Assembly: GCA_913062835.1 (NCBI GenBank)
Contig: CAJXXD010000086.1
Span: 1 to 5,177, forward strand
From: an uncultured Gammaproteobacteria bacterium
Lineage (GTDB): Bacteria > Pseudomonadota > Gammaproteobacteria > Pseudomonadales > Litorivicinaceae
Reading direction: 5' to 3'
DNA length: 5,177 nt
Of the stretch, positions 1-5,177 are shown piece by piece (position 1 is the stretch's first letter; each line of letters starts with the position of its first letter). Below the pieces are notes generated by a model, which worked only from the letters and a program-made list of their open reading frames with translations, had not been told where the DNA came from and searched no databases. A program made the position numbers and the translations under genes.

Positions 1-432
1 CTCTCAGGCGCTGGGCGCGGAGTCGATGCGGCAGCGCAAGCGATTGGTGGGGAGTCATTGGAGTCAGCCCAGGCGTTTTGGCACTCGATTCGTCATCAGA
101 CACACCCAGCGTTTCACTCAGACGGTCAGTGGCTGTGGCGTCTCTCAGTACCACCGATGACGCCAGCGGGCGCGTTGGGCGAAACTGTGATCGACTGGGC
201 CGGTGGTCAGCGCTGGGTGCATTGTCCCTCGAACGAGACCCGGTTGTTTGCCACCGCCGCTGCCCACGGCGGTCACGCGACCTGCTTTGCCAGAGATCGC
301 GTTGAGGGTACGGGGATGCAACCGCTCGAGCCGGGTATTCAGCGGTTAAATGAGCGTGTGCGCGAAGCGATGGACCCCCATCGGTTAATTAATCGGGGTC
401 GCCTGGATTCGGAGGGTTCCCATGCAAACTAA
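1..432 (+). CDS. glcE: Glycolate oxidase FAD-binding subunit GlcE, C-terminal part (5' end outside window)
   Basis: This is the last 143 residues of GlcE; the reading frame is open to the left edge, so the start lies outside. GlcE is one of the two FAD-oxidase-like subunits of the GlcDEF complex, which oxidises glycolate to glyoxylate and passes electrons to the respiratory chain. The visible part matches what I remember of the GlcE C-terminus: an LSGA segment, an FW..IR helix, the LWRLS strand, VIDWAGGQRW, AAHGGHAT, and a closing LNERVREAMDP..LINRGR. The usual family ending is NPGR, and here the proline is replaced by arginine. The N-terminal FAD-binding domain is not in view. An internal TTG at 58 is in frame but lies in the middle of conserved sequence, so it is not a real start. 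The last codons overlap glcF by 11 bp, which supports an operon with translational coupling; glcD is expected just upstream, outside the window. Confidence 0.93.
   Translation, partial: LSGAGRGVDAAAQAIGGESLESAQAFWHSIRHQTHPAFHSDGQWLWRLSVPPMTPAGALGETVIDWAGGQRWVHCPSNETRLFATAAAHGGHATCFARDRVEGTGMQPLEPGIQRLNERVREAMDPHRLINRGRLDSEGSHAN
411..416 (+). promoter_or_regulatory. Shine-Dalgarno site for glcF
   Basis: GGAGGG lies 5 bases before the glcF ATG, inside the glcE coding region. It is a strong match to the anti-Shine-Dalgarno sequence and fixes the glcF start at 422, so the glcE/glcF overlap is real and not an annotation artefact. Confidence 0.85.
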
Positions 433-1645
433 TATTGTTGAGCGCTACGCGAATACACCTGAAGGGCAAGAAGCGGAGGCCATTCTGAGAAAGTGCGTGC
501 ACTGTGGTTTTTGTACGGCCACCTGCCCCACGTATCAGTTACTGGGCGATGAACTCGATGGGCCGCGCGGTCGGATCTACCAAATCAAAGACATTCTTGA
601 GGGGGGTGAGGCCACCCCTGAAGTTCAGACTCATCTCGATCGGTGCCTGACCTGTCGGTCGTGTGAGACCACCTGTCCATCGGGAGTCGATTATGGCCGA
701 TTGGCCGATATCGGCCGAAAGCTGGTTGAAGAAGAAGTGGGTCGTTCGTGGTCGGAGCGACTGATCCGCCAGGCATTGATCGCCGTGATCCCCAACCGTC
801 GCCTGTTTGGTACGTTGCTAAAACTCGGTCAGTGGACGCGTCCCATTTTGCCGGGCGCGATTAAGAAAAAAGTACCTGCGCCCAGTCAGGGTGGGGTCTG
901 GCCGGCAGCCCGTCATGCGCGTCGGATGTTGGTCCTAGAGGCCTGTGCGCAGCCCTCGGCAACGCCAAATGTGAACCGTGCCGCCGCTCGGGTATTGGAT
1001 CGCCTGGGAATTTCTTTGGTGGCGGCACAAGAAGCCGGTTGCTGCGGTGCCGTGGCTCATCATTTGAGTGATCACGATAAGAGCCATGTTGCCGTTAAAC
1101 GAAATATTGATGCGTGGTGGCCAATGATTGAGGCCGGTGCAGAGGCCATTGTGATCACCGCTTCGGGCTGTGGGGTCATGGTGAAAGAATACGGCCATTT
1201 GTTGGCCAATGACCCGGAGTATGCGGACAAAGCGAAGCGCGTGTCTGAGCTTTGCAAAGACCTCTCAGAAGTGCTGTCTGCGGAAAAACTCACGGACTTG
1301 AAAGTGCGTAATCCCGGGACCGTGGCCTTTCATTCTCCGTGCACATTGCAACATGGCCAAAAGCTGTTGGGTGTGCCTGAAAAAGTACTGCGCGATCTTG
1401 GCTTTGAGCTCAAGCCAGTGGCGGATTCGCATCTGTGTTGTGGCTCTGCCGGGACCTATTCGATTCTGCAGCCTGATCTCAGTCGACGGCTATTGAAGCA
1501 AAAGGTGACGGCCCTCGAATCGACCGGAGCCCCCACCATTGCAACCGCCAATGTGGGCTGTCAGCTCCATCTGTCGACCGGCGCGAATACGCCGGTACGA
1601 CATTGGATTGAACTGGTGGATGCTGCGATTAACGGCTCAAACTGA
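422..1645 (+). CDS. glcF: Glycolate oxidase iron-sulfur subunit GlcF
   Basis: GlcF carries electrons from the flavin subunits of glycolate oxidase (GlcD/GlcE) towards the quinone pool at the inner face of the membrane. At 407 residues it has the length I recall for E. coli GlcF. Two 4Fe-4S motifs of the CxxCxxxCP type are visible: C25-C28-C31-C35-P and C75-C78-C81-C85-P. Two cysteine-rich CCG domains follow. The first has C175, the C207-C208-G pair and C250 (SGCG). The second has C307 (SPCTLQHG), the C339-C340-G pair and C380 (NVGCQLH). All expected cluster ligands are therefore present. The ending TPVRHWIELVD is also characteristic of GlcF and separates it from LutA/GlpC-type relatives, as does the glcE gene upstream. 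The start at 422 has a strong ribosome site. The last 17 bp overlap the convergent oxidoreductase gene. Confidence 0.96.
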   Translation: MQTNIVERYANTPEGQEAEAILRKCVHCGFCTATCPTYQLLGDELDGPRGRIYQIKDILEGGEATPEVQTHLDRCLTCRSCETTCPSGVDYGRLADIGRKLVEEEVGRSWSERLIRQALIAVIPNRRLFGTLLKLGQWTRPILPGAIKKKVPAPSQGGVWPAARHARRMLVLEACAQPSATPNVNRAAARVLDRLGISLVAAQEAGCCGAVAHHLSDHDKSHVAVKRNIDAWWPMIEAGAEAIVITASGCGVMVKEYGHLLANDPEYADKAKRVSELCKDLSEVLSAEKLTDLKVRNPGTVAFHSPCTLQHGQKLLGVPEKVLRDLGFELKPVADSHLCCGSAGTYSILQPDLSRRLLKQKVTALESTGAPTIATANVGCQLHLSTGANTPVRHWIELVDAAINGSN

Positions 1646-2636
1646 CCTTGCCAATGGCTTTGCCCGACTCGAGTCGGGCGTGGGCCTCTGACACTGCCTC
1701 AAAGGCAAACCGCTCACTGTCTAGAATAGGCTTCAATTGACCGGATTCGACCAATTCGCGGAGCGTTTCTAGGCGCGGACGGATGGTGTGGCGATTCAGT
1801 GGGTTGGCCACTTGGCCGACCAAGAACACCACGTGCAGCGTTAAGCTCCGGGCATGCATGGGGCTTAAATCGTGCGTGGATCGTGCGGCAATGTTGACCA
1901 CTGTGCCGCCAAATCGAGCTGCTTCAAAACTGGCGTCGAGGTTTGCGCCACCGACTGTGTCGAAGACCACGTCATAGCCCTTGCCACCCGCGTACTGCGC
2001 GATGTAATCGGCCACGCTCTGGTCGCGATATAAAATGGTTTCGTCTGCACCCAGTGACCGTGCGATCTCGGCTTTATCGACGGAACTAACCGTGGTGTGT
2101 ACGGTGGCACCTAAATGCTTAGCAATTTGAATAGCGACATGGCCGACACCGCCGGCACCCGCGTGCACTAACACCGATTGGCCGGCCTGCACGGCGGCAC
2201 GGTCGGCCAGCGCGAACCAGGCAGTCAGGGAAACCAAAGGCAGGGCCGCGGCCTCGGCAAAATCCAGATTCTTGGGCTTTTGCGTCACCAACTGCGCATC
2301 AGTCAGCATGTACTCGGCCAAGGCACCTGAAGGCAGGCCCTTAAAACCACCAGCACAGCCCCAGACTTCGTCGCCGACGCTCAAATGATCCACACCCTCA
2401 CCGACTTCGGTGACAATGCCGGCGACATCGGCATGCAGCGTGGCAGGAAATTCAGGCGTGGCAGGCGGTACCATGCCGGCCCGGATCTTTAGATCAATAG
2501 GATTGACGCTTGAGGCTCGGACCTCAATGACGACCTGACCGGGGCCGGCAGTTGGACGTTCGGCGTCATGGGATTCAAAAACTTCAGGACCGCCGAAACC
2601 GGCGATGGACATCACTTTCATGGGGTATTCATCCAT
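1629..2636 (-). CDS. Zinc-independent quinone oxidoreductase / enoyl-reductase-like MDR family protein
   Basis: This is a medium-chain dehydrogenase/reductase of the quinone oxidoreductase branch, predicted to be a cytoplasmic NAD(P)H-dependent reductase of quinones or other electron-poor alkenes; the true substrate cannot be read from sequence. The N-terminal GroES-like domain (about 7-130) has ASSVNPIDLKIR at 41-52, the usual N-P active-site strand of this branch, and HADVAG at 68-73 where zinc alcohol dehydrogenases have GHE.AG. The only cysteine is C94, so neither zinc site can form. The Rossmann domain (about 130-270) has the nucleotide loop AGAGGVG at 159-165, followed by SLGAD (194-198) and FDTVGG (225-230). 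The end RLESGKAIGKVSLS is typical of the family. The start is uncertain: ATG at 2636 gives 335 residues without a clear ribosome site, while an in-frame ATG at 2621 gives 330 residues beginning MKVMSIAGFGG, as relatives usually begin. It diverges from the L,D-transpeptidase gene. Confidence 0.88.
   Translation of the reverse strand: MDEYPMKVMSIAGFGGPEVFESHDAERPTAGPGQVVIEVRASSVNPIDLKIRAGMVPPATPEFPATLHADVAGIVTEVGEGVDHLSVGDEVWGCAGGFKGLPSGALAEYMLTDAQLVTQKPKNLDFAEAAALPLVSLTAWFALADRAAVQAGQSVLVHAGAGGVGHVAIQIAKHLGATVHTTVSSVDKAEIARSLGADETILYRDQSVADYIAQYAGGKGYDVVFDTVGGANLDASFEAARFGGTVVNIAARSTHDLSPMHARSLTLHVVFLVGQVANPLNRHTIRPRLETLRELVESGQLKPILDSERFAFEAVSEAHARLESGKAIGKVSLSR
1662..1679. repeat. Perfect 18-bp palindrome just past the glcF stop
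   Basis: GCCCGACTCGAGTCGGGC is a perfect palindrome starting 17 bases after the glcF stop codon, inside the last codons of the convergent oxidoreductase gene (the RLESGK region). In RNA of either strand it could fold as a 7-bp GC-rich stem with a TCGA loop. No run of T follows on either strand, so it is not a textbook intrinsic terminator. It may still slow or stabilise the 3' ends of both convergent transcripts, or may only reflect the coding sequence. The palindrome is certain; its function is not known. Confidence 0.5.
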
Positions 2637-2652
2637 TGTTGTTATGAGTAAG

Positions 2653-2661
2653 TGCTAGACT
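2653..2661 (+). promoter_or_regulatory. Candidate extended -10 promoter for the L,D-transpeptidase gene
   Basis: TGCTAGACT fits an extended -10 (TGn then TAGACT, which matches 4 of 6 of TATAAT). A start site about 7-8 bases downstream falls at or next to the A of the ATG at 2669, so the transcript would have almost no leader. No good -35 is seen at the usual distance, as is common for extended -10 promoters. The gap between the divergent genes is only 32 bp, so any closer promoter is unlikely. This is an inference from pattern only. Confidence 0.35.
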
Positions 2662-2668
2662 TTGTACT

Positions 2669-3151
2669 ATGACGATCGACGCGATTGAGATCAATCTCAC
2701 AACACAAAAATGTGCGGTGCAACGTGCGGGGGTGTGGCACACCTATGATTGTTCCACCGCCCTCAATGGGCCCGGTGAAGAGGAGGGCAGTGGCTGCACG
2801 CCCCGGGGCGCGCATCGGGTTCGCGCAGTCATTGGTCGCGGCCTGCCTCCCTTGACGGTGTTTGTGGGCCGGCGGCCGACGGGTGAACAATATAGCGAGG
2901 CACTTGCTCAGTCCTATCCCGATCGGGATTGGATTTTGGGTCGGATCTTATGGCTCTGCGGCAATGAGCCTGGGAAAAATCGCGGGGGCTCGGTCGACAG
3001 TCAGCGCCGTTTTATCTACATCCATGGCACGCCCGATTCCGAGCCAATGGGCATCGCCAAATCTCACGGATGCATTCGCATGCGCATTCAAGACGTGGTG
3101 GAATTGGCCGATCACATCCGGGTGGGCTGCCCGGTCACTCTAGTGGAGTAA
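2669..3151 (+). CDS. YkuD-family L,D-transpeptidase, small form without signal peptide
   Basis: The protein (160 residues) has the catalytic signature of the YkuD fold: H119-G120 in YIHGT, then S132-H133-G134-C135-I136-R137, with C135 as the expected nucleophile, H133 as its base and R137 in the active site. Upstream of this is the usual strand pattern, including STALNGPG at 29-36 and CTPRGAHRV at 43-51. Such enzymes normally form 3-3 crosslinks in peptidoglycan or attach proteins to it, in the periplasm. No signal peptide, lipobox or membrane helix is visible: the N-terminus MTIDAIEINL is acidic, and an in-frame stop at 2645 rules out a hidden extension. There is no LysM or other wall-binding domain. 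Six cysteines (15, 28, 43, 97, 135, 154) are many for this size. The start at 2669 has no Shine-Dalgarno sequence. The MscS-type gene follows after 4 bp and is probably cotranscribed. Confidence 0.9.
   Translation: MTIDAIEINLTTQKCAVQRAGVWHTYDCSTALNGPGEEEGSGCTPRGAHRVRAVIGRGLPPLTVFVGRRPTGEQYSEALAQSYPDRDWILGRILWLCGNEPGKNRGGSVDSQRRFIYIHGTPDSEPMGIAKSHGCIRMRIQDVVELADHIRVGCPVTLVE
2686..2701. promoter_or_regulatory. Candidate CRP/Vfr-type operator
   Basis: The sequence TGAGA-N6-TCACA matches 9 of the 10 conserved bases of the CRP consensus TGTGA-N6-TCACA. It lies inside codons 6-11 of the L,D-transpeptidase and about 57 bp upstream of the 335-residue start of the divergent oxidoreductase. On the minus strand, TACAAA at 2661-2666 could act as a -10 with a start near 2652-2654, which would centre the operator at about -40, close to a class II activator position. 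One such match can arise by chance, so confidence is low. Confidence 0.25.
3145..3148 (+). promoter_or_regulatory. Shine-Dalgarno site for the MscS-type channel gene
   Basis: GGAG overlaps the end of the L,D-transpeptidase gene and lies 7 bases before the ATG at 3156, a good spacing. It supports that start and suggests that translation of the two genes is coupled. Confidence 0.75.
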
Positions 3152-3155
3152 ACCT

Positions 3156-4289
3156 ATGTTTGAACTGTTGATCCAACGCGTACTCAGTTGGCTAGAGGCC
3201 CCTTTAGCAGGGCTTGGATTGTCTCCAGAAGCGCTCCTTCGTGGCGTCGAGTTGTTGGTGATCGTCAGTCTGACGGTGTTTGGCGCATTTTTTGTGCGCC
3301 GTGCAGTCCAGACCCTGACGCGGCGAGCGTTGAAAACCAAATCGACCTGGGATGATACGTTTTTTGCGTCACTGCAAGGACCTGCCCGTACCCTGGTCTG
3401 GGTAGTGGGTTTGACCTTTGCCTTTGAGCGGGCCTCGGTCGGTCTTGATCTGCAAGCGGTCTTTCCACCCTTGCGTGCAGCCCTGGTGGTGGCGGTATTC
3501 ACCTGGGCGCTGATTCGTTTCATTGACCGTGTGCAGAAGAAGATGATGACCCAAGCCTCGAGCGATGACCTGGATCTGACCACGGTCGAGGCCATTGGCC
3601 GTCTGATTCGCATCACGGTGCTGATCACCAGTGGACTGATTATTCTGCAAACCCTCGGCTTTTCGGTGTCCGGCGTGTTGGCCTTCGGCGGTCTGGGCGG
3701 TATTGCGGTAGGGTTTGCCGCTAAAGACCTTCTATCGAACTTCTTTGGTGGCTTGATGATTTTCTTAGACCGACCCTTTGGGGTGGGCGATTGGATCCGG
3801 TCGCCAGATCGCGACATCGAGGGGACAGTTGAGTCCCTGGGTTGGCGTCTGACGACCATCCGGACCTTTGATAAACGGCCACTGTACGTACCGAACGCGA
3901 CGTTTTTACAGATTGCGGTTGAGAACCCCTCGCGTATGAGCCATCGCCGGATTTTTGAGACCGTGGGTGTTCGGTATCAGGATGCATCGGCCGTGGAGAA
4001 GATTCTGGCGCGCGTCGAAGCGCTTTTAAAAGACCATCCCGACATCGATGCGAGTCAGACCTTGATGGTGAACTTCAACGAATTCGGGCCAAGTTCGCTT
4101 GATTTCTTTATCTACTGTTTTACCAAGACCACGGTGTGGACTGAGTTCCATCGAGTGAAGCAGGACGTGTTGCTTCAGATCTATCAGATCATTACCGAAG
4201 AAGGGGCCGACGTGGCCTTTCCGACGCAAACAGTTCAGATTCAGCTGGAGCCCGATGTGGACCCGAAGGCACTTACCTCAGGGCAGTGA
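3156..4289 (+). CDS. ynaI: YnaI-like mechanosensitive channel of the MscS family
   Basis: This is an inner-membrane channel that opens under membrane tension and lets small solutes out during osmotic downshock. Hydrophobic segments near residues 31-50, 77-95, 105-124 and 150-168 precede the pore helix at about 171-203, giving the five-helix layout of YnaI and not the three of E. coli MscS. The pore helix has the GGLGG motif (178-182) followed by AVGFAAKD and SNFFGG, then DRPFGVGDWIRSPD (205-218), IEGTVESLGWR (221-231), RTFDKRPLYVPN (236-247) and VENPSRM (255-261) at the start of the cytoplasmic cage. YCFTKTTVW (320-328) and GADVAFPTQT (350-359) near the end also match YnaI as I remember it. 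At 377 residues it is somewhat longer than E. coli YnaI (343). K190 matches the pore lysine of YnaI, while F187 sits where YnaI has methionine. The final 12 bp overlap csiV tail-to-tail. Confidence 0.92.
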   Translation: MFELLIQRVLSWLEAPLAGLGLSPEALLRGVELLVIVSLTVFGAFFVRRAVQTLTRRALKTKSTWDDTFFASLQGPARTLVWVVGLTFAFERASVGLDLQAVFPPLRAALVVAVFTWALIRFIDRVQKKMMTQASSDDLDLTTVEAIGRLIRITVLITSGLIILQTLGFSVSGVLAFGGLGGIAVGFAAKDLLSNFFGGLMIFLDRPFGVGDWIRSPDRDIEGTVESLGWRLTTIRTFDKRPLYVPNATFLQIAVENPSRMSHRRIFETVGVRYQDASAVEKILARVEALLKDHPDIDASQTLMVNFNEFGPSSLDFFIYCFTKTTVWTEFHRVKQDVLLQIYQIITEEGADVAFPTQTVQIQLEPDVDPKALTSGQ

Positions 4290-4994
4290 ACCAGGCGGGC
4301 TCACGTCTGTCGCCTGAGTACCGGTCGATGGGCCTGCGTCGGTCTCGGTTTCAGGTGCCGTGGCATCGAGTTCAGGATCGGTTTGTAGTAACGGGAAATC
4401 CTCGGGCAAAGGCTCGGCCGCAATAATGACCCCGAAGGCAGGATGATCGAGGTAATGGATGTCTTTGGATGCCATTTTCCGGAATTCTTGCAGCACATAC
4501 ACGGCATTTAAAGGGGTGCCATCGAGGTCGAATCGTTCATTCGGTCGGGTGACCCGGAGACCCTCAACCAACTCCATAAAGCGATCAATCGACCAACGAA
4601 CCACTCCGTCGAGTCGAACGCCATCCCGCCCAAGACCGGCCAGCCGGAACCACGGGGTGGTGTCACTTAAGGGCAGCAGCGGATGAATCCATCGACGGTG
4701 GAATAGGATGTCGGCGCCGAGTTGCCGTCTGAGTCGATTGGCCGAATTGTTCAGCACATAGCTCTCAGACGGTAGAGGCAACAATCCCTCCAGCTCCGCC
4801 TCGAGCGCAAACTCGAAATCCAAGCCCTCGGCGAGCATTGGGGGTGCGGTGCTTGGGAAGACCTCATCGATGCTTTGAGAGGGTGTGCTTCGAGCGAACA
4901 CAATCACTTCCAACGCATAGGGCCGAGCGGTATCGGCGGCGAGCCCCGTTGCAAATAGAAGTCCAGCGAGCAAAGCGGGGAGCCGTCGACTCAT
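4278..4994 (-). CDS. csiV: CsiV-family periplasmic peptidoglycan-binding protein
   Basis: CsiV was described in Vibrio cholerae as a periplasmic peptidoglycan-binding protein that works with LpoA to support the cell-wall synthase PBP1A. Here the 238-residue protein begins with a signal peptide (MSRR, a hydrophobic stretch to residue 18, and a likely cut after A20). The mature part starts with YALEVIVFAR (26-35), the family's typical first strand. It then has an LNNSANRLRR helix (81-90), FHRRWIHPL (98-106), an LDG..RWSIDRFMEL stretch (128-142) and the hallmark FRKM..KDIHYLDHPAFGVII (171-191). The last 40 or so residues are rich in Pro, Thr, Glu and Asp and look disordered. The ATG overlaps the mfd stop (ATGA), and a GGAG lies 10 bases upstream, so it is probably cotranscribed and coupled with mfd. 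As far as I recall, this gene order recurs in other Gammaproteobacteria. Its end overlaps the channel gene. Confidence 0.85.
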   Translation of the reverse strand: MSRRLPALLAGLLFATGLAADTARPYALEVIVFARSTPSQSIDEVFPSTAPPMLAEGLDFEFALEAELEGLLPLPSESYVLNNSANRLRRQLGADILFHRRWIHPLLPLSDTTPWFRLAGLGRDGVRLDGVVRWSIDRFMELVEGLRVTRPNERFDLDGTPLNAVYVLQEFRKMASKDIHYLDHPAFGVIIAAEPLPEDFPLLQTDPELDATAPETETDAGPSTGTQATDVSPPGSLP

Positions 4995-5177
4995 GCCGCA
5001 ACTGCTCCAAGGCCCTTTAGCACCTCGTTGATAAACGCCAAGCGCTCTTTCGCGCCTACGGTCTCCCGCATGACTTTCAAGGCAGTCGCTCCCTCTAATT
5101 TATATTCGTGCGGTTTTGACTGTACCAGAGAGATCAGAGTGATGGGCTCCACTTTGGTTTTTTCTCGGAACTCGATG
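4991..5177 (-). CDS. mfd: Transcription-repair coupling factor Mfd, C-terminal end (5' part outside window)
   Basis: The first 61 codons visible on this strand from the right edge, starting at base 5176, end in TGA at 4991-4993. They read IEFREKTKVEP, LISLVQSKPHEYKLEG and a closing helix ending GAVAA. This fits the C-terminal domain of Mfd, which in relatives has the pattern I-x-F, then V-x-P-x-x-LI-x-L-x-Q-x-x-P-x-x-Y-x-L-x-G. Mfd is a cytoplasmic DNA translocase that removes stalled RNA polymerase and recruits UvrA to the lesion; this end belongs to the domain that keeps it autoinhibited. The helicase motifs lie outside the window, so the identification rests on this short match and on csiV following directly with an ATGA overlap. 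The reading frame is intact. Confidence 0.82.
   Translation of the reverse strand, partial: IEFREKTKVEPITLISLVQSKPHEYKLEGATALKVMRETVGAKERLAFINEVLKGLGAVAA

Noticed and set aside
703..716. Perfect 14-bp palindrome GGCCGATATCGGCC inside glcF
   Set aside because: It encodes conserved residues of the YGRLADIG region and a palindrome of this length is not surprising in 5 kb; no gene boundary or regulatory context is nearby.
1641..1700. Intrinsic terminator for glcF at the 18-bp palindrome
   Set aside because: The stem is good but no T-run follows on either strand, so it is reported as a palindrome only.
2683..2696. GATTGA-GA-TCAATC inverted repeat as an FNR-type site
   Set aside because: The spacing between TTGA and TCAA halves is far shorter than the FNR arrangement; the overlapping CRP-like reading fits better.
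2642..2890. Minus-strand open frame (82 codons) opposite the start of the transpeptidase gene
   Set aside because: The product has no family resemblance and the region is explained by the L,D-transpeptidase on the other strand.
3140..3859. Long minus-strand open frame (239 codons) opposite the channel gene
   Set aside because: Its product is rich in Arg, Ser, Thr and Pro with no recognisable domain, and it lies entirely antisense to a well-conserved MscS-family gene. It is a by-product of GC-rich codon use.
4277..4319. CTCAGG / CCTGAG inverted repeat across the channel-csiV junction as a terminator
   Set aside because: Arms are only 6 bp, about 30 bases apart, and no T-run follows on either strand.
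1..5177. Mobile element, CRISPR array, tRNA/rRNA or new defence system
   Set aside because: No repeats, transposase or integrase motifs or RNA gene signatures are visible, and every long stretch is accounted for by known housekeeping or envelope families.

Overview
This window looks like an ordinary, gene-dense chromosomal segment of a moderately GC-rich gammaproteobacterium. The evidence is the csiV gene starting inside the 3' end of mfd (CsiV is known mainly from Gammaproteobacteria), together with a glcE-glcF glycolate oxidase operon and a YnaI-type mechanosensitive channel. The genus cannot be told from the sequence alone. Nothing looks mobile: there are no transposase, integrase, phage or CRISPR sequences and no RNA genes, and codon use looks even throughout.

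Layout, left to right. (1) The 3' end of glcE runs in from the left edge, and glcF overlaps it by 11 bp; both are on the plus strand and encode glycolate oxidase subunits. (2) A zinc-independent MDR-family quinone oxidoreductase on the minus strand overlaps the end of glcF tail-to-tail by 17 bp. (3) A 32-bp divergent gap separates it from a plus-strand pair: a small YkuD-type L,D-transpeptidase with no signal peptide, then, 4 bp later, a YnaI-like MscS channel. (4) On the minus strand, the end of mfd (entering from the right edge) is followed by csiV through an ATGA overlap. The csiV gene runs tail-to-tail into the channel gene, with a 12-bp overlap. Coding sequence fills essentially the whole window; the only non-coding DNA is the 32-bp divergent gap and a 4-bp spacer.

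Functionally there are three themes. GlcE/GlcF belong to the membrane-associated GlcDEF complex, which oxidises glycolate to glyoxylate. The L,D-transpeptidase, the channel and CsiV all act on, or sense strain in, the cell envelope. Mfd couples DNA repair to transcription.

I did not find a new multi-gene system. The points most worth checking are the tiny divergent control region, which has an extended -10 placed so that the L,D-transpeptidase mRNA would be leaderless and a CRP-like site inside its first codons; the lack of an export signal on the transpeptidase; and the two convergent gene pairs whose coding regions overlap, one with a perfect 18-bp palindrome just past the stop codon.
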